Below are positions 1-14,891 of a stretch of DNA of 64,000 bases, one piece after another. The position numbers and the translations under genes are program-made. Position 1 is the stretch's first letter. Each line of letters opens with the position of its first letter. This DNA is from Globisporangium splendens (Eukaryota > Oomycota > Peronosporomycetes > Pythiales > Pythiaceae), in contig VFIW01000002.1 in the NCBI GenBank assembly GCA_006386115.1, positions 1,116,001 to 1,180,000 on the forward strand, given 5' to 3'. A model generated the notes under the pieces. That model saw only the letters and a program-made list of their open reading frames with translations, had not been told where the DNA came from and did no database searches.

Positions 1-1979
1 CGCCACCGTCTCCTGGTAACGAGCAAACTCGCCGAAATTCCTATTCGCAGTCGTTTGAGGATGAGAAGAGTGATGTCGTGGAGGACGAGCATTCCCCACG
101 TCGACGTCGCTCTTCGTTGGCCGCAAACGTGTCGTCTCCATCGAAGTCTTCATCTCCAGAGAAACGAAGTGACGAGCATCCAGCGCGCGCATCATCTTCG
201 AGTACTAGTCCTCTGCTGCAAGAAGCGGACAATTCATGCTCGACAAAGGATCCCAGTGGTCATGGCGAGGCTGCTTCTATTGTTCAGCGTGAAACGAAGG
301 TGGTACCAACGACGTTCGCACAATCCCCAGCTCAAGACCCACAAGTGTCTGGTGCAATCCTCGCAAGTGCACTGAAAGCTCGCGAAGATGAACTTCTTGC
401 AGAGGCAGACGCCGCGAAAGCCATGCTGGCAGCGACACATGCGAGTGAAATTGCTCAGCTTAATGAGCTCATAAACTCACTCACGCAGCAGCTCAGCAAC
501 GAAAAAGCGAAAAATCTGACATTGAGTTGTGAACATGACCACCAACTTGTAAAACTCAAAATTTTGGAGCAGAAAACCCAGGCGTTCATGCAGCAAATCA
601 CAGGTCTGCAATCCGAGAAGCAGCAGCTGCAGCAGGAGCTCAGTTTGGTGCAGGCTCAGCATGCGCTTTGTGCGAACCAGAGCGCTCTTTTCCAAGCCGA
701 ACGGACCGGGTTCATGAACCAATTGAAGAACTTGGAAGACCAAAATCGGCAATTGGTGCACCAATTCACACAAGAGAGGCAAGACCATCAAGCTGCTATG
801 CTCAAATTCACGAGTTTCCAGCAGGAGAAGGAGCAAGAAGCGCAATTACAGAAACAAAAAGAGTCGCGTCAGATGGGGAAACTGTTCCAGCAGCTACAGA
901 CGTCACTCGTGAGTCTCAAGATGCTACAGGAGCAAGTAGCCGAGAAAGAAACCACCAAGCACGAGATGGAAAACGAATCCCGGATGCGCATGATCACATC
1001 GCTGGAGACCAGTTCACGGCGAAATGCGCGGCAAACCGAAGAAGAATGCACCCAACTGTCGAGTTTGCTGAACTCGCTGGAGACCACGTTGCATCACTAC
1101 CGCCAAGAACACTTGGAAGAGAAGGAGCGACTGTAGCAAGAGCAAATGCGGTTGAATGTACTGGCGATGCATTTCCAAGCACAGACGATGGTCATGCACG
1201 AAAAAGCCGACACCAACACGCAAATGCTCGCGCAATACTTCACAAGCTCGATGCAGGATGTGCGTGCAGCGGAATCGCGCCTCGCTGTGCGGCGGCAGAC
1301 TCTCGAAGACGAAGAGAAGCAGTTGTACGATGAGCGCACCAAGTTTGCTGTCTATCGTGAAGAGTTTTTACAGCAACAGACTCGTGAGACGAACAAATTG
1401 TACGCTGAGCGTGTCCAACTGGACGCGAAATGGAAAGAGTTGGCGCAGGAGCGCGAGGATCTAGAGGACATGGTCGCAGCGCACGAAGACGAGTTTCAAT
1501 TTCTCCAGCAGCAGAAGCGCGAACAGGACGACGAGAAAGAGAATGTGGAGTATCATGCGCGTCAAATCGCCGAGGTGGCTGCAAAAGTGGAGCTTCTCAC
1601 GCAGCAAATGGTCGCACGCGAAGAAGAACTGGCAAAAGCGCATCAGGAGATGGATACGTGGGAACGGGAAGCAACAGCGTCAACGATACAAGACAGCAAC
1701 AACGACATCGGACAGGTCCGCAACCGGAGCATCGTCTTCTATTTCCAGCGCAAATGCCCAGCGGCAGCAATTTCCTACAGCTTCTACTACTTTCCGGCAG
1801 CCGCCACCTCCGCCACCGCAACGAACCTCGGTGACTGGGAAGTCCATAGTGTCAATCGATCTATGACATCAAGTAGGAGGGGAGAACAAACCAATCTACT
1901 ATCAATCCCGTCCAACCTGAGTTCTTCCGTAGCCGCAGCAAGACGATCCGTGACGGCGCCAAAGCGCGGAGGAAAGTGA
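1..1979 (+). pseudogene. Coiled-coil protein, FBF1-like (transition-fibre type), 5' partial, interrupted by in-frame TAG
   Basis: The frame is open from the left window edge, so the gene starts upstream. It encodes about 120 residues of Ser/Arg-rich low-complexity sequence and then a long Gln/Glu/Lys coiled coil. The frame is cut by TAG at 1134-1136 (context ERL-stop-QEQ, most simply a mutated CAG) and continues in exactly the same frame for 281 codons to a stop at 1977-1979. The second half, with long EEEKQLYDER- and EVAAKVELL-type heptads, resembles the C-terminal coiled coil of Fas-binding factor 1, a basal-body transition-fibre protein. That match is from memory and is weak, because coiled coils are easy to mis-assign. 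After about 1690 a second frame (frame 1) also looks coding, with a Pro6 run and Ser/Thr-rich sequence ending near 1866, so a further frameshift is possible. A sequencing error or polymorphic stop is the alternative. Confidence 0.55.
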
Positions 1980-2041
1980 CAGTGGCTTCAAGGCGTCTAC
2001 TTGCCCCAGCTGCTTGGTCGCCTGGCTTACATTATTCTAAC

Positions 2042-3018
2042 TTAGGCACGACAGTTCTCAATGTCGAACACGATGATATCCGTGGCGCCGATCTCTGCCA
2101 ATTGGTCCATGATCTCCGAGACATCGCGGCGCTCGACCATCGCCGAGATGCTGTAATCGCCACTGGTGAGCGTGTTAACCGTCGGCGATCGGCGGCCGGG
2201 GGTGATCTTCTTGGCAGCCTCCAATTGGTTGTGGCCGATGTTGTACGTGACCATCTTGTACTTGGTCGCCGTGATGTACCCCAAGAAGCGCTTGTGGATC
2301 TTCTCCACGAGCTTCTGGCGCTTCGTGTTCGGGTTCGAGATCAGAACGGCTTCGGTGTTGAGGATCGTCGAGATCAGTTCCAGACCGGCGGCTTTCATCG
2401 TCGTGCCGGTTTCCACAAGATCGACGATACCGTCAGCCAGACCGAGGCCACACGCAGCTTCAACCGAGCCCGAGACGTACTTGATCTTGGTCTTTGGCAT
2501 GCCGTCGACTTCGAATTGCTTAAAGTACTCTTCGGTGATCACTGGGAACGACGTGACAATACGCTTACCAGCGAGTTGCGACGGATCCGTGATGCCATCC
2601 TTCACTGGCGTCTGCACGCCCAATCGGCACTTGCCGAAGCCGAGCTTCATCAACTCGACGACATTCGTCTGCGACTCGGCGACGATGTCCTGGCCTGTGA
2701 TACCGATGTCCAAGTTACCTTCGCCAACGTACGTCGCGATGTCGGACGCCGGCAAAAACACAAGCGTCACAGGGAGACTCGTGCACAGCGCGATATCTAC
2801 ACGGCTAGGCTATACAGTCGCAAGTGTAACAAGAAGCAGCAGCAGTGAGTTGTCAGCACACAAGAAACGAGGAAGGAGCAAGACAAGCGCAACATGCATG
2901 GATAACGTACGCGGTAGTATTCCAAGCCGGCGCCTTCGAGAAGCTTGAGGATCTTGTCGTGCAGACGGCCCTTCTTGGGCACCGCGAAGAGGAGGTTGTC
3001 TTCCGAGGAGGTCGCCAT
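2042..3018 (-). CDS. HIS1/hisG: ATP phosphoribosyltransferase (histidine biosynthesis, step 1)
   Basis: Exons are 3018-2911 and 2809-2042, with a 101-bp intron (GTACGT donor, TATAG acceptor), giving 291 aa. The enzyme joins ATP and PRPP to give phosphoribosyl-ATP, the first committed step of histidine synthesis. The splice rebuilds the family motif exactly: exon 1 carries FAVPKKGRLHDK and ends in LEYYR, and exon 2 opens PSRVDIALCTSLP, as in yeast HIS1. Further family motifs are FLPASDIATYVGEGNLDIGITG, the PRPP-site region VSGSVEAACGLGLADGIVDLVETGTT, and PGRRSPT. The length fits the long form with a C-terminal ACT-like regulatory domain, so feedback inhibition by histidine is expected from the family. 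The ATG at 3018 is the only Met ahead of the conserved N-terminus. The gene is divergent from the next one, with about 515 bp between them. Confidence 0.96.
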
Positions 3019-3533
3019 TGGTGCAAGTGGAGACAGAGGATGTGAGTGCGCGCGGGTGTGGGGCTTGCGGAGCGAATTGCGAAATGAGCGGACGCGCGCG
3101 GATGGCTGCACCTGCAAACACACGAGATGACGCAATTAGAATGGCACAGAAGGGAAGGAGCTCCACCCATCGCAGAGTGAATGCGAATCTGCCTGCCTAT
3201 TCCCATGCAGAAGTCTCCATGATTGGCTGAAATTGGATTAGAAGTCTATCTTGGCCAATGGAACGCGTCTGAATCTGGCGCATCAGATTTGGAGTGACTC
3301 GACCTGTTTGCGTGTGCCACAAGCATTTTCTGAAGGATCTGTTCATTTTAGCCAATTGGAAGCCACCAATTGCGCAAACCCTAGTCGTGTTTGGCAATAA
3401 ACTTACTTCAGCGAGCGCTACTTCTAGCGCAAGTGACGTCACACATTTTCAGATGTGGATCGCTCCACATACTCATGATCGAAACCCACATCTGAAAAGC
3501 TCACCTCACTCGATCCAAAGCAACCAAGGGAAA
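3019..3533. promoter_or_regulatory. Divergent intergenic region with nested dyad symmetry
   Basis: This stretch separates the divergent HisG and 3534 genes. No coding sequence is supported. It contains an inverted repeat with 13-bp arms (TTTTCAGATGTGG at 3446-3458 and its complement at 3486-3498). Between and overlapping the arms lies a second dyad, ATGTGGA-TCGC-TCCACAT. Several CCAAT-like words (CCAATTGG) lie upstream. A shared promoter is inferred from the divergent geometry only. Confidence 0.4.
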
Positions 3534-4138
3534 ATGGACGAAGGCGAGTTCCGCCGCATGCTCGAGCGCTTCCCGGTCGTGCGCAAGAAGACGTACGCGC
3601 GCGTCGAGTGGAACTCCATGGTGCGTGATCGCATAGCCCCTTTCTCTGTGCCTCTTTTGTCTCGGTTGACGCGTTTCTCGCTGACACTGCGTTGCATGGA
3701 TATTCGACTTCTTTCGTCTGTAGTACGACAAAGATGAGAGCAAGTCGGCGATCACTTCGCTCCATGAGGACACCCAAGGTGCGTATCTATGCTGTGCATA
3801 TACGATGCTGCTTGTCTTTCTCTGTTACTAAGAGATCGATGGTACCTGGATTCCTCACGCATAGTGAGCACGATCCGCGAGACCGACTCGCTGCGCGACG
3901 CCATGGGGAAATTTCTCGACGCGTACTTTTCCGCTCAGGAGATCATGAAGATCCAGCGCGAATTCGAAAAGGTAGTGACGGTGTATTTGCTTCTGATTTG
4001 CGTCTTGTATATGCGTGTATGTTGACGTCTATGATATGTGCATTATATGTAAACTAGGCGCAGGAGGATTTTCTGTCTGGAGTATGCTTAGAAGACGTGA
4101 ATGATCTCTGCGCACAATTTGTCGCGACAAAAGAATAA
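3534..4138 (+). CDS. Small conserved-looking protein, unknown function
   Basis: Four exons are inferred: 3534-3620, 3724-3778, 3835-3971 and 4058-4138, giving 119 aa. All three introns (103, 56 and 86 bp) have GT/AG borders and join in phase. The product is hydrophilic and acidic, predicted mostly helical, with no signal peptide or membrane segment. It has a basic patch (RKKTYAR) near residue 20 and an amphipathic helix with SLRDAMGKFLDAYFSAQEIM. I do not recognise the family. The dense small introns and clean phases argue that it is a real gene. The second acceptor could be two bases earlier, but only AAGAG|ATCGAT keeps the frame. It is convergent with the next gene, 79 bp away. Confidence 0.7.
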
Positions 4139-4217
4139 AGAGAAAGAGGGAAGATACCGTTTCGTCGTGTATGTGTTTGCGTCAAGAGCGTGAAGTGATG
4201 GCTTCGTCCTGAATTAA

Positions 4218-5033
4218 TTAATTGTTGTGCACCAAGTCGTGTCGCTTTCGGAATTCACGACTCTGTTCGGGGTTGAGGAACGGCGACGTGCTCCAGGAGA
4301 TCACGAGCGTCCGCAGCTGGTCGGTCGAGATCTCAAACGACATCATCTCCAACAGCGCTTCCTGCGATATGAGCCCCAATATGAATGTAAGCAGTTCATA
4401 AAAAAAAAAAAAGAAAGCAAAAGCAGCAATATGAAGCCATAAGTGTACCCACCACGTGCTGATACTCGGCCTCATAGGCTGCGAGCTCCTGGCCGATGAA
4501 CTGGAAATAGTCGATTGGCGTCAACGTGGCGCCAGCTTTGTCCACATCATCAGTTGATGATGTCAGCACTACAACAGGAACCACATCATCAGACACTTGT
4601 AGGTACGACACGTTGTGCATCATCCCCCATACCCATACATACCGACGGTGCGCGCCTTGCGGTGGAGGTCGTACATGTCCTCTAGGAGCTCTTCAAAGTC
4701 CTGCTTGAGCGCCTTCACTTGCGCAAACAGGTCCTCCGCGAGCAGCGGATCCATCTGCGAATTGCCGCCAAGACCCGCAAACGACGCCATCGCATTCTTC
4801 GTATGACCACCATTGCCCGCTCTCATACTGCCGCTGGTGGCGCCATCCATCGGCTGCAACTCGTCTCGACACGCGGTCAGCGCCGTCTGGAAGCCCTCGA
4901 TGAGCGCGATGCCCTCGCGCTCCTTGTCGTACCACTGCGCGCTCTTGCTCTGCATGTCCAGGAACAGCGACGCGATGCCGTGACTACTGCTGTCTGCAGC
5001 TTTCTGCTTGGCGGACGACTTCTTCTTGCCCAT
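4218..5033 (-). CDS. Hypothetical helical protein with lysine-rich N-terminus
   Basis: Exons are 5033-4643, 4595-4453 and 4361-4218, giving 225 aa. The introns of 47 and 91 bp have GTATGT and GTGGGT donors and in-phase acceptors. The N-terminus is strongly basic (MGKKKSSAKQK). Two helical blocks follow: one around residues 20-55 (FLDMQSKSAQWYDKEREGIALIEGFQ) and one around 105-130 (AEDLFAQVKALKQDFEELLEDMYDLHRKA). They are separated by a Gly/Ser/Asn linker. Exon 3 gives a conserved-looking LLEMMSFEISTDQLRTLVISW tail. There is no signal peptide or membrane segment. I do not recognise the family. It is divergent from the KDEL-tagged TPR gene, with 221 bp between the start codons. Confidence 0.7.
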
Positions 5034-5254
5034 GGCGCTCTCTGCAGCCTGCTATAGATGGAGCACGAAGCGATGTACACGACTGTGTGCCAATGGTGCT
5101 TCCATTCAACCAAGCAGTTCGCTTATTTCAAATGGGTGTAACCGTTAAGTTCGTCTTAAGTTCGCATCGTCACAGCAAATCCATTTCCAACGTCAACAAC
5201 ACAACCTCCACGTGGAAGATCAGAAGAAGACAAGAGCCAAGAAGGAGACTCGGG

Positions 5255-6340
5255 ATGCGCGCTCGGTTCCTGCTGCTCGCGTTCTGCGTGTGCGTGTTGC
5301 TGCTGGCGCTGCAGCCGCAGCTCGCGGACGCCAAGAAGAAGAAGAGCAAGGCACCCAAGCCGCAGTCCACGCCGGCGCCTGCAGGGTCGTCCCCGCCCAC
5401 GAGCGCGCGAGATGACGATCCGGTTATCCGCGCCGTGCGCGGGCTGCGCAACAAGGCCATGCAAGCGATGGACAAGAAGGAGTACGCCAAGTCGGTCGAG
5501 ATGATCCGTGAAGCGATCACCAAGATGCACGACCGTGTGTTTGGTGAGTCGCGTCAGACGATCACGGACCCGAAGGAGCAGTCTATGGACGCTGCATCCT
5601 ATGCGCAGTTGCTTAACGATTACGGCACCGTGCTAATCCGCGACGAGCAGTACGAGGAAGCCGTGGACGTGCTCGAAGACGCGTCAACCATGATGAAGAA
5701 GATTTACGGCGACAGCCACCCGTCGTACGGGCTCGCGATGCGCAGTCTCGCGGACGCGTACATGGCGAAAAAGGAGTTCCGCCAGGCGATCGACAAGTAC
5801 AAGACGCTGCGTCACCATGTGAAGCTCGGTCTTGGCGTCACGCACGAAGCGTACATGGAAGCGAGCCTGCGCATCGCTGAAGGGTACAAGCAGCTTGGGG
5901 ATATCAAGCGTGCAATCAAAGTGTACAAGAAAGTGATCAAAGACCAAGATGGGCAAGTCAACATGGAGACGAAGGGTATGGCGGAGATCTTCATGGAGCT
6001 CGCGATGGCGCAGAACCAGCTTAATGGTGACATTGACGACGCCATTCAGAATGCTGAGGCTGCGCGCGCCATGTTTAAGGAGCGTGAGGGCGAGGAATCG
6101 CTGAACTACGCGTTCAGTCTGAATGCGCTCGCGGGCGTCAAGATGCGCCAGCACAAGATCCAGGAGGCGTACGAGCTGTTGCACCAGGCGCACACGATCG
6201 CGCTTCGGCTCTTCGGTAAGGACCACAAGATGGTGCAGGCGAGCGCCAAGACGCTCAAGGACGTCAAGACCAAGATGGACGAGCTCCGCGCCGCGGCTGC
6301 CGCCAAAGCAGCAGACGATGCTGCGAAAGACGAGCTTTAG
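5255..6340 (+). CDS. ER-luminal TPR protein with C-terminal KDEL
   Basis: A single exon encodes 361 aa. The start was chosen at 5255 because it begins a textbook signal peptide: MRAR, then a hydrophobic stretch LLLAFCVCVLLLAL, and cleavage near ADA/KKKK at residue 26. The open frame further upstream encodes only basic leader-like sequence. A Lys/Pro linker follows, then tandem tetratricopeptide repeats of the long kinesin-light-chain type (about 42-residue spacing): LLNDYGTVLIRDEQYEEAVDVLEDA, LAMRSLADAYMAKKEFRQAIDKY, LRIAEGYKQLGDIKRAIKVYKKV, and SLNALAGVKMRQHKIQEAYELL. The protein ends in KDEL, the ER retrieval signal. It is therefore predicted to be a soluble ER-lumen scaffold or co-chaperone. 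The partner is unknown, and the combination is unusual because TPR proteins are mostly cytosolic. Confidence 0.88.
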   Translation: MRARFLLLAFCVCVLLLALQPQLADAKKKKSKAPKPQSTPAPAGSSPPTSARDDDPVIRAVRGLRNKAMQAMDKKEYAKSVEMIREAITKMHDRVFGESRQTITDPKEQSMDAASYAQLLNDYGTVLIRDEQYEEAVDVLEDASTMMKKIYGDSHPSYGLAMRSLADAYMAKKEFRQAIDKYKTLRHHVKLGLGVTHEAYMEASLRIAEGYKQLGDIKRAIKVYKKVIKDQDGQVNMETKGMAEIFMELAMAQNQLNGDIDDAIQNAEAARAMFKEREGEESLNYAFSLNALAGVKMRQHKIQEAYELLHQAHTIALRLFGKDHKMVQASAKTLKDVKTKMDELRAAAAAKAADDAAKDEL

Positions 6341-6655
6341 CAGCGTGCACAAACCGAAAAATAGAGGTCCGCTCGTTTATAACAGCATCGTTTGTAAAAT
6401 CAATGTGTCTCTAACAGTCCTAGTAGTCCGTTGAAGAATTGTACTGCGTAGGACACAACAATTCGAGCGTCGGATCTTTGCGGGACGCGAAGAGGCATGG
6501 AAGAAATGGTGGCACTGGTGGTTAGATCCCGATCTCCCTCTTCGCTCGCCATTTTCACATCGTTCAGTTGATCCAGCAAGCAGGCAAAGCGGGCAGCTCT
6601 CACTCTCTCTGTCGCATAAAGCACGCGTTTGAAGTTTTGGAAGGCACCAATCACT
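6341..6655. other. Intergenic, nothing recognised
   Basis: This is the 3' flank of the TPR-KDEL gene and the 5' flank of the four-helix membrane gene. The short ORFs here are reading-frame shadows. The last 30 bp before the ATG at 6656 are probably leader. Confidence 0.5.
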
Positions 6656-7346
6656 ATGACGGATCTGGAGCGTGCCGATCAGTTCAGCTTCCTGTATGAA
6701 AACCGCGAGCCGTGCAACACGATCGCGCTGCTGCAGCTCGGCGTGACGGTCGTGTCCTTTGCGTTCACGTACACCGTCTGGTGGGCAGGTCTCTTCGGTG
6801 TGATCGTCGCCGCCATGGGGTACTACGGTTCCGTGCAGCCTGTGATCCAAAGCAAAGTCAGCTTCATCCAATTCGTACGTCACAGACTTCGGCGTTTTTT
6901 TGTTGCGGTATGGTACTGGCAGAGCTAACTCTGTGTTTTGCACGCGCAGTACTACTTTGGCAATTGCTTCATGCTGTTGCTGCAAGGCTTTTCGGCGGTG
7001 GTGCTGCTCATCTTAGTGGGCGAGTGGGAGGACTTTGACGTGTGGGCGTGGATTGTGCTCATCGTCGGCAGCATGGCGTTTGCCTTGCTGATCTACATCA
7101 CGGTACGCATCACCATTAAATCGTGTGTTTCATAGAAGAACAGCCAACCACTAACCATTTCTCGTGGTGTTTTTTTTGTTTTCGCCGCAGTGCGTTGCAA
7201 TTGAGAGATCGCATGCCTACCGCGCGGAACTTATGCGCAACCCGCCGCCTGCCGAAAACATCTACGGCGCGTCGTCGAGCGGACATGTGTACACCTCGGT
7301 GTCCAACAACGTGCACAAGGGACCTGCCGAGATCAAGACCATTTAG
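6656..7346 (+). CDS. Four-helix integral membrane protein, unknown function
   Basis: Exons are 6656-6874, 6950-7102 and 7191-7346, giving 175 aa. The introns of 75 and 88 bp are both phase 0 with GTACGT and GTACGC donors. There are four hydrophobic segments: about 25-43 (ALLQLGVTVVSFAFTYTVW), 45-60, 75-95 (YYFGNCFMLLLQGFSAVVLLIL) and 104-125 (WAWIVLIVGSMAFALLIYIT). A hydrophilic C-terminal tail of about 48 residues follows, with Tyr- and Pro-containing sequence (NPPPAENIYG). The topology, with short loops, resembles a MARVEL/tetraspan arrangement, but no signature motif was found. There is no signal peptide. The function is unknown. Confidence 0.8.
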
Positions 7347-7522
7347 GGACCAGCGTGCAGTGGGAATTGTGAAGGAATATTCACAACTATGCCTTGTTAT
7401 TACGTGTCGTGTCTTGGCATAATTTCTTAAATGATATTTGCCGTTTTGACGCAACTTCGGATCTGGATTCATCGATCGTGTTCGCCAGCAAATGTGCGAG
7501 CTTCAGCGCGTGGGCACAACTA

Positions 7523-11995
<4,473 letters not shown>

Positions 11996-12848
11996 TTGAT
12001 CAAACTACAGTGCTCCATCGCGCACACCCTTCGCACCGACGCATGCGAATCGCGACGGCAGTGAGCTTCGTCGCGCCATTCTTTGCTTCGTCTTCGACCA
12101 AAATCGCAATGAGCTCGTTGATCAAATAGCACCTTCTGTCCAACACGCACAGCCCAAACGACGGAGCAAAGGACCCGCATTAAAGCACAGACCCGCACAG
12201 CAGCACCGCCACACGCAACTTATGGCGTCGGAGTTGTAAACAAGTAGAGCGCCGCCCACAAACGCCATAACACCACCATCATGACGACCGCATTGTCGTA
12301 AAAATAGCTGCACGCGAACCCCACCAAGTCTTCTGTCAAGTTCAGTCGCCCGCGCATAGCTCAAACAGAATAGCATGGACAGGAACACGCAGGGCTTCGA
12401 CTACAGAAATGACGCACGCGCAGCATACTCGCATCCGCATCGGACGCATGGACTCGCTTGGCGCCTCGCTCGCCTTCATTTTTGCTTTCGCTTCTGCCAT
12501 GTTGTTGCCCTCACACTCGAGGTTCAACGCACAGTACAGAGTGATGGTCGATTGGTGTTCGTTACCTTCGGTTCACATTCACAAAAGTCGCCGGTTCAAA
12601 ATATGAAACCGGACCGCGGTCCCGACCTGGCAAAACGCTCGGATTGACTGGCTGGAGAGAGATAGCGCTCACTCCCCTACAGATGTGCACGATGGAAGCA
12701 AACGACTGGAAGTTTGTATACTTGGGTTGAAAAACCCACGCGAGCGGGTTTTTGACTTGCACTTTGTATGGTCGGAACTGCGCGTGGTGGTGGCCGCGAC
12801 GCAAATGCTGCGTTCATTTATTCTTTGGGACAAATTTGAAAAAGAAGA
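11996..12848. other. Intergenic region 5' of eL19 and of the PI3K relic
   Basis: These 850 bp lie between divergent genes. Short ORFs on both strands show no family resemblance. The word GATCAAA recurs near 12000 and 12120. Part of the minus strand could be decayed 5' coding sequence of the kinase gene, but I cannot show it. The last 100 bp are probably the eL19 promoter and leader. Confidence 0.4.
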
Positions 12849-13841
12849 ATGGTTTCCTTGAAGCTTCAGAAGCGGTGAGTGGAGTGAGCGCTTCGTGTGC
12901 ATGTGCTGTGGGTGATGTGACAGCATGAGAGGGAGGTGTCGAGTGGCGTGGCAGCATCGATAGCGATCGGCAGCGTGGCGTGAACAACGAATGCATGAAG
13001 TGGTGACCGCACTGATCAAGATACAAACAGGGATCAGCACACGTTGAACGGGGTGGCGAATCAAGCAGCAGTCCAAGCGCTCCAGTTCGTTTGTTCATCG
13101 TGAAGCCGCCCTACCTCTCGTGTTGCACTTGAGCCATGCGCTGTAATATGGCTACTCGGAATGTCGGAATGTCGGAATGTCGGAATGTCGGAATGTCGGA
13201 ATGTCGGAATGTCGGAATGTCGAGTGGCTTTAGGAAAAGCATGCTGACGAATGCCTCGCCTTGTTGTTTTACTTTGTAGTTTGGCTGCTTCCGTGTTGAA
13301 ATGCGGTAAGCGTAAGGTGTGGCTCGACCCTAACGAGTCGACCGAGCTTGCGCTGGCGAACTCGCGCCAGAACATCCGCAAGTTGGTGAAGGATGGTTTC
13401 ATCATCAAGAAGCCAGAAGTCATCCACTCGCGCGCTCGTTTCCAGAAGCGTAACGAAGCCAAGCGCAAGGGTCGCCACACCGGTATCGGTAAGCGTCGCG
13501 GTACGGCCAACGCCCGTCTTCCATTCAAGGTCATCTGGATGCGTCGTATGCGTGTGCTCCGTCGTCTCCTTCGCAAGTACCGTGAGGCGAAGAAGATCGA
13601 CAAGCACATCTACCACGAATTGTACATGCGCTCGAAGGGTAACCAGTTCAAGAACAAGCGTGTGTTGATGGAGACGATCCACAAGATGAAGGCTGAACGC
13701 ACTCGCGAGAAGACCCTGAAGGAGCAATCCGAAGCCCGCAAGGAGAAGGCCAAGAACGCCCGTGACCGCAAGGCTCAGAAGGCCGTTGCCGCCGCCACTG
13801 AGGAGAAGCCAAAGGCCGCCGCCAAGCCAGCGAAGAAGTAA
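12849..13841 (+). CDS. RPL19: 60S ribosomal protein eL19
   Basis: Exon 1 (12849-12874) encodes only MVSLKLQKR with a split Arg codon. A 405-bp intron (GTGAGT donor, TTTGTAG acceptor) follows, then exon 2 at 13280-13841. The product is 195 aa, the normal eL19 length. The join restores the family N-terminus [22 protein letters not shown] exactly. The highly conserved [18 protein letters not shown] and a C-terminal Lys/Ala-rich extension are present. The protein sits on the solvent side of the large subunit and bridges to the small subunit. An early intron directly after a tiny first coding exon is common in ribosomal protein genes. The intron carries an eight-copy octanucleotide repeat (see separate entry). 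Confidence 0.97.
13157..13220. repeat. Octanucleotide tandem repeat (CGGAATGT)x8 in the eL19 intron
   Basis: Eight uninterrupted copies of CGGAATGT cover exactly 64 bp, ending 59 bp before the intron acceptor. The perfect copies suggest recent expansion. Confidence 0.97.
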
Positions 13842-14115
13842 ATTGTGTCAGTGTGATGATCGCACTAACTCGTTTTTACGACTCGTACGAATAAATCCAA
13901 AGATCCATGCATCTTTTGTCCCATTCTTTTTGTATGTTGTCTTGTTTTGCCTTTTTCATGTTGGTTGTTTTGCCAAGAAGCGCAAATAAACTCTCAAATA
14001 GGATAGTTGTCCAACCAACGGATGCTAAAGAGATGAGTTGAACAGCAGCGAGTCGTAAACGAACCTATCAAATAGCATACTACCACAACAGCAGCAGTTC
14101 GCAACAAAAGCAAGC

Positions 14116-14891
14116 ATGAGCGCCACGAAGAACGAGGAGAGCGAGGAGCTGCTCTTTATGAGTGAGTTCGGACCGATCTCCAAGGCCAAGCTGCACGAAG
14201 TAGGTCTCACGCACGCTGCGTCGCCCTCTCCCTTCACTCTACCGCTCAACCACATCGTTGTATAGTGTCGATGAAACGAGCGAGCGGCCGGACCAACAAC
14301 AACTCACGTTTGTGCTTTTTAATGTCTTCGCTCTTGCGTTATGTGTATGCGTCGTTTGTAGACGTTCGATGTGCTGCCGAACCTCATCGATGTGCTCAAG
14401 GATATCCAGGCTGCGAGCTCGCAGCAGGAGACCACGCGCATAGGCGACATCTCGTCCTCGGTACGATTGCCACGACACATTATTTACCCGCAGCGGTTGG
14501 CGGGAGAAGAGCGTTTCGTGATACTGATGGTCATTTGTACATTGTTCGTGTTTCTGGCTGGCGTTGTTTTTAGGCTGTTGCCGTCAAGCAGAAGTACACA
14601 GAGGCACTCGAGTTGCTGCGCGCGCTGCCAGGGACCGACACGTCGCTCGAAGAGCAGGAAGTGGCCATCGAAGACGCGAAAAAGGAGCTGAAGCGGATCA
14701 GGTATGTCTGCTCGCAAATCCTCATATTCTAACGACACCCCTTCTTGCTGCATATATCTAATGCGTTGGTGTTTTTGTTTGTACTTGCTTGCTTTAGCGA
14801 GCTGGTGGAGTTATATAGCAACACGTTGTATCGAGGAACGGACGAACCGCGAGCAGAGATCAACGACGCCTTTTCCAGAAAGAGCTTGTAA
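14116..14891 (+). CDS. Mediator subunit 9-like protein
   Basis: Exons are 14116-14199, 14362-14460, 14574-14701 and 14798-14891, giving 134 aa. All introns have GT/AG borders and keep phase. The core runs FDVLPNLIDVLKDIQ ... KQKYTEALELLRALPGTDTSLEEQEVAIEDAKKELKRIRELVELYSN. This matches the Med9/CSE2 pattern: a short hydrophobic helix (FLPLIxNII in animals), then a long helix containing LxxMPGxxxSxEEQ and a terminal coiled segment. Med9 belongs to the Mediator middle module and links transcription factors to RNA polymerase II. Identification rests on motif memory over about 70 residues, so a different small helical protein is possible. The N-terminal 28 residues are acidic and variable. Confidence 0.6.

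Noticed and set aside
1976..2848. 290-codon plus-strand ORF over HisG
   Set aside because: It is antisense to a certain HisG exon, with no domain and biased composition.
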